Source: Myoxocephalus aenaeus (lineage: Eukaryota; Chordata; Actinopteri; Perciformes; Cottidae). From it: a DNA stretch of 64,000 nucleotides. A program made the position numbers and the translations under genes. Location: contig JBAMJR010000492.1 of assembly GCA_038501785.1 (NCBI GenBank), positions 103,501 to 167,500 of the forward strand, written 5' to 3'. Of the stretch, positions 33,556-45,613 are shown one piece after another. The notes beneath the pieces are model-generated. The model had not been told where the DNA came from, ran no database searches, and worked only from the letters and a program-made list of their open reading frames with translations. Positions within the stretch are counted from its first letter, which is position 1. Each line of letters opens with the position of its first letter.

Positions 33556-35102
33556 TGCTGTCAAACGATTAAAATATTTAATCGCGATTAATCGCATTTA
33601 TGTCATAGTTAACTCGCGATTAATCGCAATTAATCGCAATTTTTTTTTTTTGCATTTTAATGCTCTTATCAACATGAAAAAGTGGATTGGCTTGCTTTAT
33701 TTTATTGAAAAACAACTGCCAAACAGGGCAGTACAAAATAAAATCACTGCACATTTCAGGTAAACAAGGGTTTACAAAATAAAATTATAGAGTGCACCAG
33801 GCATGAAAACGGGTCAGGGGTGAAAAAGGTGAGAAGGATATTACCCCTCTAGGGGGTCCGGGGGCATGCTCCCCCGTAAGAAAAATTTAAATATTCCATA
33901 TTTTAAAGCATCAATCTGATGCATTTTGAGATGCTTTTTTTGCCAACCTGGGGAGAGCTGGAGAAACTTAACTTCAGCCATGAGTCAAAAATGATTATGG
34001 CCTCCTTACTAAGTATTATGCAAGCCATTTCATGCCAGCCTGTCACTGGGTCTAACATTTACAGTATATGAGGCACAATGTGGTAAGGGAGAGCATGGCT
34101 GCCTTTGTTAGCATCATTTATATCTTTGATGCAGAGAATGCATCTGGTGAATCCCTGCCTGTTGATTTTGGAGAATACATCTCCTAGATGAAAGGACACC
34201 TCTTGCCCTTTTATTGAGACCTTGCCTTCCAGTTTTAGCCACGACCAGTTCCAGCTGCATTTCAATCCAGCTGTTTAACAATGGCTGCATCCTTCTCCCC
34301 TAACACACTCATTCTGGAAAAATAATGTTTGTATTAGTGTTAACTTCTAGTTTAGCCTTATTCAGACCTGCCAACCTTGATATATAACCTATATATTGAT
34401 AAGTCATTAAATACTCGTCATGCATTATATTGCATTGCATATAATGTGTGCTGGTCAATTAGTCTAAAATTAATTTTAGATAAATTTTTACCAGCGTACT
34501 TTGACCTCAAAATGCGTATCCGCTACGCAAATTGCGTACAGGTTGGCAGGTCTGCTTATTGATAGAACGGTGGACCACTTTACCTTCTGCCTTGTCAGTC
34601 CCCTCACCTCAAAATCTACCTCCTCAAAAACGGTAGCATTAGCTAATACTTTTCCACCGGAGCTTTAGCTAGCTGGCTAACGTTGCATTCTCTCCTGCTG
34701 TGTTCAATGACTCAATTCATCAAGCTGTAGCTAACGTTAGCTAATAATTTCCCACCGGAGCTTTAGCTAGCTGGCTAACGTTGCGTTCTCTCCTGCTGTG
34801 TTCAATGTGTTCACTCGCGCTCCCTTCTGGCACGCGCACCTGTTCAGTTCACTGAATATCATTCATTTTGCCGTATCGCGCTCACCATTCATTCATTTCA
34901 AACCGTAACGTTAGCCTAGCTTCCAAGCCCGAACGGCGTTGTTTTGCTTCCGGTTGAGCTACATCTGGCGTGGTGCTCGCGAAAAAAAATAATTGAAAAA
35001 TTAAAATGCGTTAACGCCGTTAATAAAATTGACGGCGTTAAAATTGGTTTGCGTTAACGCCGTTAATAACGCGCTAATAACGCGCTAATATGACAGCACT
35101 AA
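33552..35102 (+). mobile_element. Non-autonomous TIR element TTAGTGCTGTCA...TGACAGCACTAA
   Basis: 1551 bp with a perfect 12-bp terminal inverted repeat. The left end is rich in ATTAATCGCGATTAAT-type sequence and the right end in GTTAACGCCGTTAATAAC. It sits between TA runs, so the target duplication cannot be defined. No transposase frame; internal 'gggggtccgggggcatgctc' at 33855 is a string known to me from fish hAT-like elements. A second element is nested inside it (34363-34554). Confidence 0.85.
34363..34554. mobile_element. Nested 192-bp MITE with 6-bp target duplication
   Basis: Ends CAGACCTGCCAACCTTG and ACAGGTTGGCAGGTCTG are inverted repeats. Flanked by a perfect direct CTTATT (34357-34362 and 34555-34560). 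AT-rich interior. Confidence 0.88.
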
Positions 35103-35564
35103 TATATATATATAAAAATAAACGTGTGGAGAGTTTTGATGGTGGAGATCTCTCACTCTGCATCTTCTACAATGGAAATGTGTGATTGTTTTTGGGGACA
35201 TTTAGTGCAAAATGGCAGCTCAAGAATTGAAGACTGTCCTCTCTTACAAAAAAAAAAATGTAATCCAGAGCCTTTACTGGAACCTGCAGGTCCACAGGAG
35301 GAACCAGGGGCTTCCTTAAAACCTCTTGAGCACCAGCCGTTTTTTTGCAAAAATTGCACATCCATACTAAAACGAGTTTATCGCTGCAACCAAAAGGGCT
35401 ATTTGAATTATTTTGGTGTTAAAATAAAGGCAACACTTCTGAGATTTAGCCAAAATATGTAGATATCAGTATATATGTTACTGGTTAAGAGTAAATGAAG
35501 ATGGCAACAACAAAACAAAAAAAGTATCTATTGTATATTTCTGCGAGAATGTCTCCACTAAACA

Positions 35565-35607
<43 letters not shown>

Positions 35608-36260
35608 TAAAATGTATTTAATCAAGTTTTTCGGCAATATATATTCATTTATTTTACAAGACAACAGTTTCATTACATCATGATAACGTTACAGTTTACC
35701 TTTCGCCCAGTACAAATTTTTACAGAAAATAACAGGAATGCGTCACAATGTAGTAACTCAATGGAACCTCCGCGCGTTAGCCGTTAGCTCCAATGCCGCT
35801 AACGTTCACTAGCTCTCCTCCCGCCAATTTTTTTTTGTTTTCCCGCCAACTTCAAAGCAGATTAGTTTTTTCACAATGTAGTTTGATCAGGGATCGTCTG
35901 GAGGAGAGCATTAATGCCTCGCACATCGATCGGCGGTACGACTTTATTTCACACTTTCAATCCAGTTGAAATTACAGTTGAACTTTGATGGTTAAACTGT
36001 GTCAAATGGAAAAATGTGCAAAGCTGACGGTCGAGGGGAAGTTATTTGTCAGACTGTTGGTCCTTTAAGTGTCTGTTTCAGGGGTACTACGTCCTTTTAC
36101 AAGCAAATAATTGAATCAGGAACTAAATTAGCAACTAAATATGCACCTTAAAGTCACGTTTGCACACCTGGTTAGGACAATTAGGACCATAAGGACAATT
36201 CATCTGATAGCAGGATAACAGAGACTGAGTACAGCATTCATTTAGACCGATACACTCAGA
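35103..36260. other. Intergenic, no gene recognised
   Basis: Contains a (TAA)n microsatellite at 35565-35607. A 112-residue frame at 35124-35462 has no recognisable domain and no splice context. Confidence 0.5.
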
Positions 36261-36264
36261 GCTT

Positions 36265-36620
36265 TTGAACAAACGCTGCCGCCGACGGCCAGGAATAGAT
36301 CACGCGTGCAGCGGCTCAATTGTGTTCAATTTTAGGTCGAGGAGCGCCCGGCTTCAGTCGCCGTTTATCGGGTTGTCGCTAACTTGGTCGCTCGCCGCTC
36401 CCTGCAGCTCTCTGATTGGACCGGCACCCAGCTGTGAAGCTGCATTCGAGACAGAAGTGTCACTGTGGAAACTCAGCCGCGACCTTTCTATAGTTGGCCT
36501 GTTAACTGGCCCAGAAATGCGACATGCTTCTTCTTTTTTTTCACCCTCTCTTTCTACCTTTTATCTGCCACTTCCACCATCACTCCTCGATCTAATCCAC
36601 GCTCTGGCTTTTGATTAAAA
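36265..36620. promoter_or_regulatory. Candidate conserved non-coding element
   Basis: Complex sequence of higher GC with a ctctgattggacc CCAAT core near 36411 and a CAGCTG E-box near 36430. No exon. Inference from composition. Confidence 0.25.
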
Positions 36621-36869
36621 CCCTTCTCTGTTTGATCTGCACTCTGGCCTTAATGCTCTGCGCGTTTCTTTCTCCTTACTTCCCTCTAATGTCCCCGTGT
36701 CTCGGTAAAGGAGAGCGCTGAGCTCGACTGCATGTAAAGAATTTGACAAAGTCCACGTTAAGCTCGCTGAATCCAACACCGTTTACCGTGGAAACATCCA
36801 TGGTGGCGTTCTCTAAAGAACTTTGGACAAAAACATAAACAGGAAAATGATTACATATCTTCAATCTTC

Positions 36870-37745
36870 CTCCTTTGGTTGGTCGCCATGTTGTTGTTTT
36901 CCTTTTTGCAACCGATGAACGGAAGTGAGCATATTTGGAATGCAGAGAAGTGGCGTAGAGAAGCTGCTTTAGACCTGTCAATCACAGTAAGCCCCGCCCT
37001 AAAGCGTCCCCTGCTTTATGGTCTGTTTGACTCTAAATGACCATAATTTACTAAATGAACATCATGCTGTATTGAAGAAGACTTGAAACTAGAGATTGAG
37101 ACATAAACTCATGTTTACAATGTTTACTGAGGGAATACATCAAGAGAAGTAGAGTCATTTATATAGACTTCTATACAACCAGAGGAGTCACCCCCTGGTG
37201 TTCAGGAGAGAGAATGCAGCTTTAACACATGAAGCATATACTTCTATACAACCAGAGGAGTCACACCCTGGTGGTCAATAGAGAGAATGTAACTTTAACA
37301 CATGAAGCATATACTTCTATACAACCAGAGGAGTCGCCCCCTGGTGGTCAGGAGAGAGAATGCAGCTTTAACACATGAAGCATAGACTGCTATACAACCA
37401 GAGGAGTCACACCCTGGTGGTCAATAGAGAGAATGTAACTTTAACACATGAAGCATATACTTCTATACAACCAGAGGAGTCGCCCCCTGGTGGTCAGGAG
37501 AGAGAATACAGCTTTAACAAGTGAAGCATAGACTTCTATACAACCAGAGGAGTCGCCCCCTGGTGGTCAGGAGAGAGAATACAGCTTTAACAAGTGAAGC
37601 ATAGACTTCTATACAACCAGAGGAGTCACCCCCTGGTGGTCAGGAGAGAGAATGCAGCTTTAACACATGAAGCATAGACTTCTATACAACCAGAGGAGTC
37701 GCCCCCTGGTGGTCAGGAGAGAGAATGCAGCTTTAAGACACTTCC
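36870..37745 (+). mobile_element. Array-bearing element with 8 CTCF-like units (cluster 4)
   Basis: Head at 36870-37170 (including tcgccatgttg and gacctgtcaatcacagtaag), then eight 73-bp units (motif starts near 37187, 37260, 37334, 37407, 37480, 37553, 37627, 37699). The motif is on the minus strand. Four units read GTCGCCCCCTGGTGG; the others carry one or more changes. Confidence 0.88.
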
Positions 37746-38400
37746 GCACCGGTTTCACTCCACAGAACCGGAGTCCCTGGTTGGGACTTGACGCTAAGCG
37801 GTTGATGGAGAAGAATAATGACAGATCAACAGAAACATGTAGACAGACTACGGCCTGCAGAGATGAGTGAGTATATTACGAGTTGGAATGTTAAACTCTC
37901 CTGGCGGAATTACAGCCAACACATTTTTCTCCTCAAGTTCAGTCGATGGGTGAAGTGGTGCTGGAGGAAGAGTGCAGTGAGTTCACCGATGTGTTTTTGA
38001 CGGAGGTCTAGAACACAGAGGATGAAGATTTATCAGGCTTTAAGATGCACGATATAAATTATAGATAATATCACCAGACTTCTGCTTGGTCCCCTCCTCC
38101 TCCCTCTGATCACATGGCTCTGGTTTTCAGTCAAACTTGCAATTTACTCGTTCTCCTTTCCATATTTTTCTTTTTTTGTTGTTGTTGTTGTCAGACGGAA
38201 TAAAGGCAAAAGAACTTCTAATCGACACGTGCAATGTCACTTTTAATTTTGACAGATATGGTTTTTTTTTCTTCAGAAAGTCAGAGCCTGTTTTTCATCG
38301 TTTCACTCACATTAAAGCTCGGAGGCCTTTAGTTGTGTGGAAGGCCACGAAAAGAAAAAATATGATATATATATATATAATATACATTTTTATATTTATC
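37746..38400. other. Intergenic, no gene recognised
   Basis: No exon or repeat family identified. Confidence 0.5.
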
Positions 38401-38409
38401 TGGCTGAGT

Positions 38410-38417
38410 GTGGTCTC

Positions 38418-38449
<32 letters not shown>

Positions 38450-38927
38450 GAGGAGGAGTGGAGTGAGTCAGGCAGCCGCAATCCACGAGGGGCGAGGATG
38501 GGAAGGGAAGGCAGAAAGGGGGGAGGAGGGGATCTGGGATCTGGGAATCTTTTAAGCTTGGTTTTAATCTGGGTCGCCGCCAGAACAGGAGAGACGGAGC
38601 GGGAAAGAGGGACTGGGCATTACATGCTACACCAAACAGAGAGGTCACCCCATCGCCTGGAGGGCCGGGATGGAGAGAGAGAGAGAGAGGAAGAGGAGGA
38701 CGAGGAAGCTGAGAGAGAGTGCGTGATGGAGGGAGGAGTGGGAGAGGGGGAGACGGATGACAAGCTGTCAGGTGTGTGGAGGGATGATGAAGTGCGGAGG
38801 AAACGAAAAGTGGAAGGGTGGGCGGATGTCAACTTGCTGTCCTTGCCGCCCTCCTTCCTGTGACTCTGCAGCGCCGAGGAAGCTTCTGCTGACTCGCCAC
38901 TCGCTCGCCCCAGGGAGCAGGAGCGAG

Positions 38928-38985
<58 letters not shown>
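38410..38985. repeat. GA-rich stretch and AC microsatellite
   Basis: GA run at 38417-38450, purine-rich DNA to about 38760 and AC run at 38931-38983. Overlapping open frames on both strands reflect composition. Confidence 0.7.
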
Positions 38986-38989
38986 CCCA

Positions 38990-40480
38990 CGCTCCTGTGG
39001 GGACCGCTGGCATCCCAAAGCCTGGAGGGGACCACTGAGATCAAAGGGATGCCCTTGACGCGTCGCCGCGGCCCGGTGGAGCGCGTCGCCCCCGTGTGGC
39101 CGCCCGGAGGCACTGCGGCGCGGGGCCGAGAGGAAGGAAGTTCAAAGTAGCGTTTTTTTTTGTTCGTTTTTTTTATTGAAAGTTTATTAAAAAGTTTCTC
39201 AAGATCAGGCGTCGTAGGGGTCAACTCATCAGCGAGCAATTCAGAAGAAGAAGAAGAAGAAGAAGAAAACAGTTTTAAATAAGTTAAAATGTCATTTAAA
39301 TTAATTCTCTTCTCCTTTTTTTCTGTCTCTGAAAGGAGCGAAGAGAAATCCAGTTATATCAACAACAACAACGACAACAAAAATCTTATAAAGAATTCAC
39401 CTCATCGTATCAGAAATCCTTGGAGCACTCGGCACACGGCCAAAGCCTTTTGTGCCGCCGCCGCGTTCCCAAATGCATGAATTAAGATGAACTCGTGAGA
39501 GGAATGTCTTTCAAACCCAAAAGAATAAACGGTCAAAGCCTCATAAAGACGTTCTGAGGTGTTAATAAAAGGAAGTTGACGGCCGATCTCTCGAAAACAT
39601 CCTTTCATCCTCTAAAGGTCCAGGTGGAAGTAATGGATTTAAAGCGCCGCTGCGCGGTTATATGTTTAATTATGATGAAAGCTTCCATACGGACGAACAC
39701 ACAGAGGATGGTTTGATTCAGAGTTTTTTTATTTATTTTACTTTCGTTTCCAAAAGTATAACGCCGTGATTTCATTTACAAAATTCCTCTCTCGACCTCC
39801 TCCTCGTGATGAAAGAAAGAAAAAAGGCAACAAGAAGGTTCACGCTTGTATTATTTGATCGTTCCTGGAGACACTTCTTTTTAAAAGTTGACAAAATTAT
39901 CACTTTTTTTAAGCAGATTTTACATAAAAATGTGTGCAACAATATCTATTACACACAATGAATTGTGTCTTCATGTACTGCAGCCAATGTTCCTAAATAA
40001 GGCTCACTGAACATTTCTCTACATATTTCAACAAAAAATTGAAACTCACACAATTAATCTGCACTACTGTGACTACTTTGTCTTTAATTGTCTTTTTGTT
40101 TCTAATGTCTTTTTTATATTAATCTTCTTTATTGTATATACAATATGTACTGTGTATAAATTCCATATATGTGTAAACACACATGACCAATAAAGCTGAT
40201 TCTGATTCTGACGAGATGCAAAAACATCGCCCAAAACACAGAGGACAAATCAAAACGTCCACAATCGGAAAGGTCTGCCTTCCACATCATGGAACATTCC
40301 ACACATGAAATGATGGAATTGTCCTTTAAAATAAGAAGTATAAGGCATCTCCTGCTGGTTGTAATGAGAGCGTTCCCTCACACAATGCATCCTTTCTTTA
40401 TGATCCAGAAAGTATTTCTTTGCCAAAAAAAAAAGGTGCTAATTATAATCACGGTTAAGATAAAAGCAAAGAACTTGCTA
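38990..40480. other. Intergenic, no gene recognised
   Basis: A CpG-rich patch at 39050-39140, otherwise AT-rich. Confidence 0.45.
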
Positions 40481-40484
40481 TGAG

Positions 40485-40650
40485 AAAAGCCGAGGGCTCT
40501 CATTGCCATGGCTACCGGCTACACTCGGCTTTAATTACCCGCCGTAATTGCGGCTTTTAACTTTTTCCACATCTGCGCTGCGGCGGTTTATTATGCCACA
40601 AACTGTGAAAGTGACCTTCAGTCTTCAGGCTACGGCTGATCTGAGATCTG
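40485..40650. promoter_or_regulatory. Candidate conserved non-coding element
   Basis: An RFX-like attgccatggctacc near 40502 is followed by paired homeodomain cores (ctttaattacc and cgtaattgcgg). Inference. Confidence 0.3.
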
Positions 40651-40708
40651 TGGACCTGCAGTGAAACATTTAGAAAAGCGCTATGTAAAGTTCAAGTATT
40701 ATTATATG

Positions 40709-40709
<1 letters not shown>

Positions 40710-40763
<54 letters not shown>
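40710..40763. repeat. TA/CA microsatellite
   Basis: (TA)n followed by (CA)n. Confidence 0.95.
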
Positions 40764-40769
40764 TCAGAG

Positions 40770-41769
40770 GAGCCAAACATCGGGACAGGGAAAGACCCAA
40801 AGAGGTTTCCAGTGTGTTTTATATTCTTTGTGTTTGAGGATATTACACGCTAAAATGTTGAGGGTTCATAACTGTACGTTAAGATCATCATTCAGGGTTT
40901 ATTGTGCATGAAACCCAGATATTAATCTGCATTTTGCACTTCTAAGAAGCCTGAAATCAGGTCTGTGCAGATTTAGAAGCAATTTTGTTTTAATGAAGTT
41001 AAAATTAAATGAAACATATTGAAGTGAAATGCAATTTTATTTATGAAACAAGTGCACAGACAACATTTTCTCATTCTTCAATGTATTGGATTTTTATATC
41101 TTTGCTGAAGAGAAGCAACTTGATGGTACGACAGTAATTATAGCGTAAATTAACAAGGAGCAATACAAAAAAACTCATTTAAAAACAACATGAGAGGAAA
41201 CGCAACAACAAAAAACTCAAATTTACGAGAAAAAAACTTTCTCTGAGATTGAAGGAGACGCATCAGGTTCATCATTTAATTGTTGGTTTCTACTTCAACA
41301 TGTTTACAGGTTTTAAAGGAAATGCTCTTTATTTTAGCCCAGAATCTCCACATTATCAGAAGCATCCCAACACGCTCATTTCAGGGGTTTTTCCTCGTAA
41401 ATCTGTGTGTTCTTTCCATTCAAATTTACAATTTAAATGTTTAGTTTTTTTCCTTCGGAATATTACCGCCCTCTCCTGCCTCTTTAATTAATTACATTTT
41501 ATTTATTTTTTTTTACACAATACCGTCGTAGTTCCTTCAAAACATTTAAGTTTTAATTCGTTAAAAAAAAATTGGATTATTTGTTCGTGAAACAAAACAA
41601 TCAACGTAAATGATTTAGAAAAAGAAACCTAGAACTATGTATGTATATATATATATATGTTTATTTTTTTGGGTATTTTTATGTGAGTCACCAACAGATC
41701 ATTTTCCCCACCGTGTCACTTCACACCGTCTATGGACTGAACAGCTGAAGTGTTTCCAGGTAAAGTGAA

Positions 41770-41770
<1 letters not shown>
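40770..41770. other. hoga1 3' flank and probable 3' untranslated region
   Basis: Downstream of the hoga1 stop on the minus strand. A minus-strand AATAAA at about 41661-41666 lies about 175 bp past the stop and could be the polyadenylation signal; further AATAAA runs occur near 41500. Confidence 0.4.
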
Positions 41771-41772
<2 letters not shown>

Positions 41773-41817
<45 letters not shown>

Positions 41818-41831
41818 CTCTCTCTCTCTCC
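41773..41831. repeat. AC/CT microsatellite in hoga1 3' UTR
   Basis: (AC)n then (TC)n, ending 10 bp from the hoga1 stop codon. Confidence 0.95.
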
Positions 41832-41840
41832 CTTGTCAGC

Positions 41841-41990
41841 TCACAGCCAGCCGCTGGAGGTGAAGTCCCGCCTCAGCTGCAGCGCCTCGGCCTCGGTGAG
41901 CGGCTGAAGAGGCGAGCGGCAGGCGCCGCCGTGGAAACCGAACCACTCCATCGCCTGCTTGAGGCCGGGAACTCCCAACTTCCTGGTCAC
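41841..41990 (-). CDS. hoga1: hoga1 exon 7 (stop codon)
   Basis: Residues 281-329 and TGA at 41841-41843. VTRKLGVPGLKQAMEWFGF, then HGGACRSPLQPLTEAEAL, ending DFTSSGWL, where the human protein ends DFTSNGWL. Acceptor gttgctag. Confidence 0.97.
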   Translation of the reverse strand: MTRKLGVPGLKQAMEWFGFHGGACRSPLQPLTEAEALQLRRDFTSSGWL

Positions 41991-42517
41991 CTAGCAACAC
42001 AGAGCTCCAATCAGTCTCTTTGTGGCCCCCGCAGCAGGAAATGAACTGCCGGGTGGCTTCGAAGCTTTATCAATAACGACACTTACAAAAAACAGACACG
42101 TTCACTCCATCTGGAATCGATATTCGGCCGCGGAGCCGCGTCCGGATGACGTGGAGGAGTTTGATTGACATTTAACATTCCTTTACGGACACATCTGTAG
42201 CCCGAAGCGTGTTATTCAGCGCCGCTCTCTCATTTAACTTTGTTAGGTTTTTATTTTAATGCACCGAAGGAGGAGACTCGAAAAATAACATTTTCTAACG
42301 CTTGTTGGTCCGTGTCGCTAAAATGTACACGGTCTCGTCAAGTTGGGTTTTACAAATAGTTTAGTACTAACTCTCCTTTTGAAATGAACGTGTTGTGTTT
42401 TAATCATTGTGCCCTCCATCATATTGTCACAGCAGATAGAGCAGATTTTTATTTTGACTTTAAAGAGTAATTAAACCCCCCCAAAAAACAGCTGAAAACC
42501 AAAGTATATGTATATTT

Positions 42518-42817
42518 AGTACCGTAAAAGTCGGGTCAGTGTCCCCGTTAGCTCCCCGCTGTAGCCAGCTGGGGCTCTTGCTAGCGCTTCGTTACTTCCC
42601 CGCTAACTTCCGCTAGCTCCCCGAAAACCACCGAAGGTAGCGGGACCAGGCTCGACACCCGACTTGGGCAGAGGGGACCCGGGCAGTAGCTAGCAGCAGC
42701 GCTAGCTAGCAGCAGCGCTAGCTAGTCTCCTAGCAGCAGCGCTAGCTAGTCTCCTAGCTTGCGGGGACACTGACCGGAGGTAGGAGCGGCTTGTAACCCG
42801 ACTTTTACGGTACTGTT
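42518..42817. mobile_element. TA-flanked palindromic MITE, copy 2
   Basis: Ends TA-CCGTAAAAGTCGGG and CCCGACTTTTACGG-TA with a GCTAGC/GCAGCAGCGCTAGC core, in hoga1 intron 6. Confidence 0.85.
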
Positions 42818-43705
42818 GTTGATGGATTCAGAGCGTAATCTTGATATTTCAGTGCAAATCATTTTAATATTGCGTTATAGATATACGTAAAACCAACTTC
42901 TCTCGAGTCTGTAGACTGTGGAGGAGAATTAGCGAAGAGTAGCCGCTAGCCTTTCAATTAGCTTGTGAATTGCTGATGCTAATCGCTAGCGTACGCGTCT
43001 CCCAACCTAGCATGTAAACACAAATTCACAAATGTTTATACGAGTTCATTTTGTCACAATAACAAACGCTTTACTGCACTCTTCCCCAGCCATAATCATG
43101 CAAAAGGTCAGCGTGCTAGTGGTTAGCGTTAGTGATTAGCGTTAGTGATTAGCATAAGCTAATTGGATGGGTAGCGGCCTTCATGAACGGTAATTTAAAA
43201 ACTGTAAAGTGTAGCTACACTTTAAAGTAACTCAGTGGTTCACGTAGTTTTTTTTTTTTATATTGTGTATATGTTGGATAAAAACAAGGTGAAATTAGCG
43301 AGCTAGCTGGCTAACCAGTCGGACGCTATGAGGGTAAAATGAATGCTTCATCCACTCACTCTTGTTGTAGCGTAGGAAAGCACATTGCTATCTCCAGGTA
43401 ATCAGCCATTAACACGGATTCACCCAATTTTATAATTTGCTGAAAACGTAATGTGGTTTAATTTCACTGGTTACGGAAACCAGTGGTCATCTTAGCCGCC
43501 ACTCCCAGTCCTGCACATGTCGATTCATCTCGAGACATCTTTTTTTATTTATTTCAAGCGTAGAGGAAGCTGCCTTGTTGCCGGGCAGACTGGACTTTAT
43601 ATAATGCACAAGTTAAAACGTCATAAAAAGCAGCCAATGATCTCCAGATCAGTCCTGAGAAATGTGACTAAACCTGCAGTCTGTCATTCATTTGTGAGAG
43701 TTTGC

Positions 43706-43710
<5 letters not shown>

Positions 43711-43780
<70 letters not shown>
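43711..43780. repeat. TG microsatellite at hoga1 intron 6 donor
   Basis: Begins immediately after the 6-base donor of exon 6 (AC repeat in the transcript). Confidence 0.97.
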
Positions 43781-43783
<3 letters not shown>

Positions 43784-43786
43784 CAC

Positions 43787-43920
43787 GGCGGCGTTGGGCT
43801 CGATGAGGCGCTGCTGAAGGCCTCGGGCTTCCTTCCAGCGACCGGACACACACAGGCTCTCCAGCTCACACACCTCCCGGCCGAGCACGTTGGCCAGCGC
43901 ACACACTCCGCCCACCGCAC
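43787..43920 (-). CDS. hoga1: hoga1 exon 6
   Basis: Residues 236-280, phase 1 to 0: GAVGGVCALANVLGREVCEL, then SGRWKEARGLQQRLIEPNAA. Acceptor ggccgtctag; donor GCC|GTGAGT, followed at once by about 70 bp of AC repeat on the transcript strand. Confidence 0.96.
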
Positions 43921-44000
43921 CTAGACGGCCGATCACAGGCGAGAGCTGAAGGATTTCATAATACATAGTTGTTTGTTTTTTCTTTTATACAATGGGAAAC

Positions 44001-44300
44001 GTTCTTGACCTGTTTTCGAGCCACCACATTCTCTGCTTCTCGTAGAACGTGTCTCAATAAAAAGAAATGAAAGAAAGAACCAAACTACGCCTTCGACCGC
44101 CTCTCTAGAGTCTATGCATCTTGAATGTTGTGCAACACTTTAAAAGGTAATGCATTCCACAGACTGCGTGAGAGAAGTGGGCGGAGTCATCGTCACGTCT
44201 GGTTTGTTATGAAGCCTCGAGTTTGGGGATTTGGCCGTCGCCATCTTGGATTATAGAACATCGTTTCCAAGAAGACGGACGTTTATTTTGCATGTAAGAA
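44001..44300 (+). repeat. Duplicated segment C, copy 1
   Basis: 300 bp starting gttcttgacctgttttcgag, repeated at 46871-47170. Includes ccgtcgccatcttgga, a YY1-like core on the minus strand. Confidence 0.88.
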
Positions 44301-44559
44301 GCGATAATTGACACGTTTCAACTTTTCGTGGGCTATCATACAAACAGCTACACGAGGATACGATGACTAAAGTCATCTCACAGGATTTCTGGGTCCCAAA
44401 GTCCACATTTCTGCAAAAAGAACCACCTGGTCCATCTTTTTAAAGGGCTTTACTCTCATTCACAACCTGCTGTTGCAACCTGGTTCCATGCCCACGTTAA
44501 GTTGAAGGAGGGGTGTTCAGATGACCGTGAGCAATCACTTGACTCGCCGCTTAGTAATG

Positions 44560-45160
44560 TTTTAGAATATTAAAAAGCTCAATCCACCAATCATGCACAG
44601 TGCGCCGCGGCATTAGCATGCAGCGCGGCGAGGTCCAGGAGAGGGTCGGGAGATGCAACGGACTGGGGTTTGAACATATTTTCCTCTTAAATAAAAATCA
44701 TCCATCACTCTGCTGGCTTTACATCTGCGTTGTCGACACACAGGCGTAGATGGCAGCGTTTATTTTAGATAAGAAATCCAGCCTTCTATCTTTATTCTCT
44801 CCTGACAGATCGGGAGGCGGCTCATTCAGTATGATGTCCCTTTTTTATTTTTATTTACAGAGCTTAGATCCTCGGCAGACGAGATATCGTGGCCTTCCAG
44901 CGTGACATCGCCTCGCCTGCGTCTGCTGGCGGAGGGAAGCAGAGAGCCCGCCTCCGTCCGCAACCTTGGAGTCGCCGCCGCCGCTGTTGTTGTTGTTGTT
45001 GTTGTTGTGGATAGACGAGCCGGCGGCTGACGGCAGCTTACCAAACGCCGCTGACTGACGGCTCAGTGGAGAGAAGACGGGAGGAAGTAAAACAATCTGA
45101 TTCAAAATGTCCAGGAATGTGGCCAGAAGCGACTGAAACGGATCCGTCACCAATTAACAC
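44560..45160. other. Unassigned complex DNA in hoga1 intron 5
   Basis: GC-rich patch with ggcattagcatgcagcgcgg near 44610 and a (TTG)n run at 44986-45008. No exon recognised. Confidence 0.4.
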
Positions 45161-45526
45161 TTTCCTCCACCTAAAGGGGAAGATAATGCCTATTTTAGAT
45201 CGTTAAGTCGAGCGATACATTGTTGCATTAGAACATTTTATCAGAGTTGTTGATTTAACTCAATATTTTTAAGTGAGTTTTTGAAATGTAGCAACAACAA
45301 ACAAAAATAGAAATCAACCGGTTTGGAGCGGATAAAAAACGGCTGCGGCGTCGTTTGGTCAGAAGTCGGCGCTGCAGGCGACGTGTGGCTGTAATCTACC
45401 AGTTTAACAGAGTAGAAGAAGAAGTCGAGGTCGTGAATCGGAAAAACAAAACAATTCCGCAGGGAAATCTAAACCCACGATCGAAATTTTTTTATATATA
45501 TATCATGAAGCGGACACGAAAGAACT

Positions 45527-45566
45527 AAGCAAAACGTGCCTGATTGAAACAAAATTCCCGCAAACT

Positions 45567-45613
<47 letters not shown>

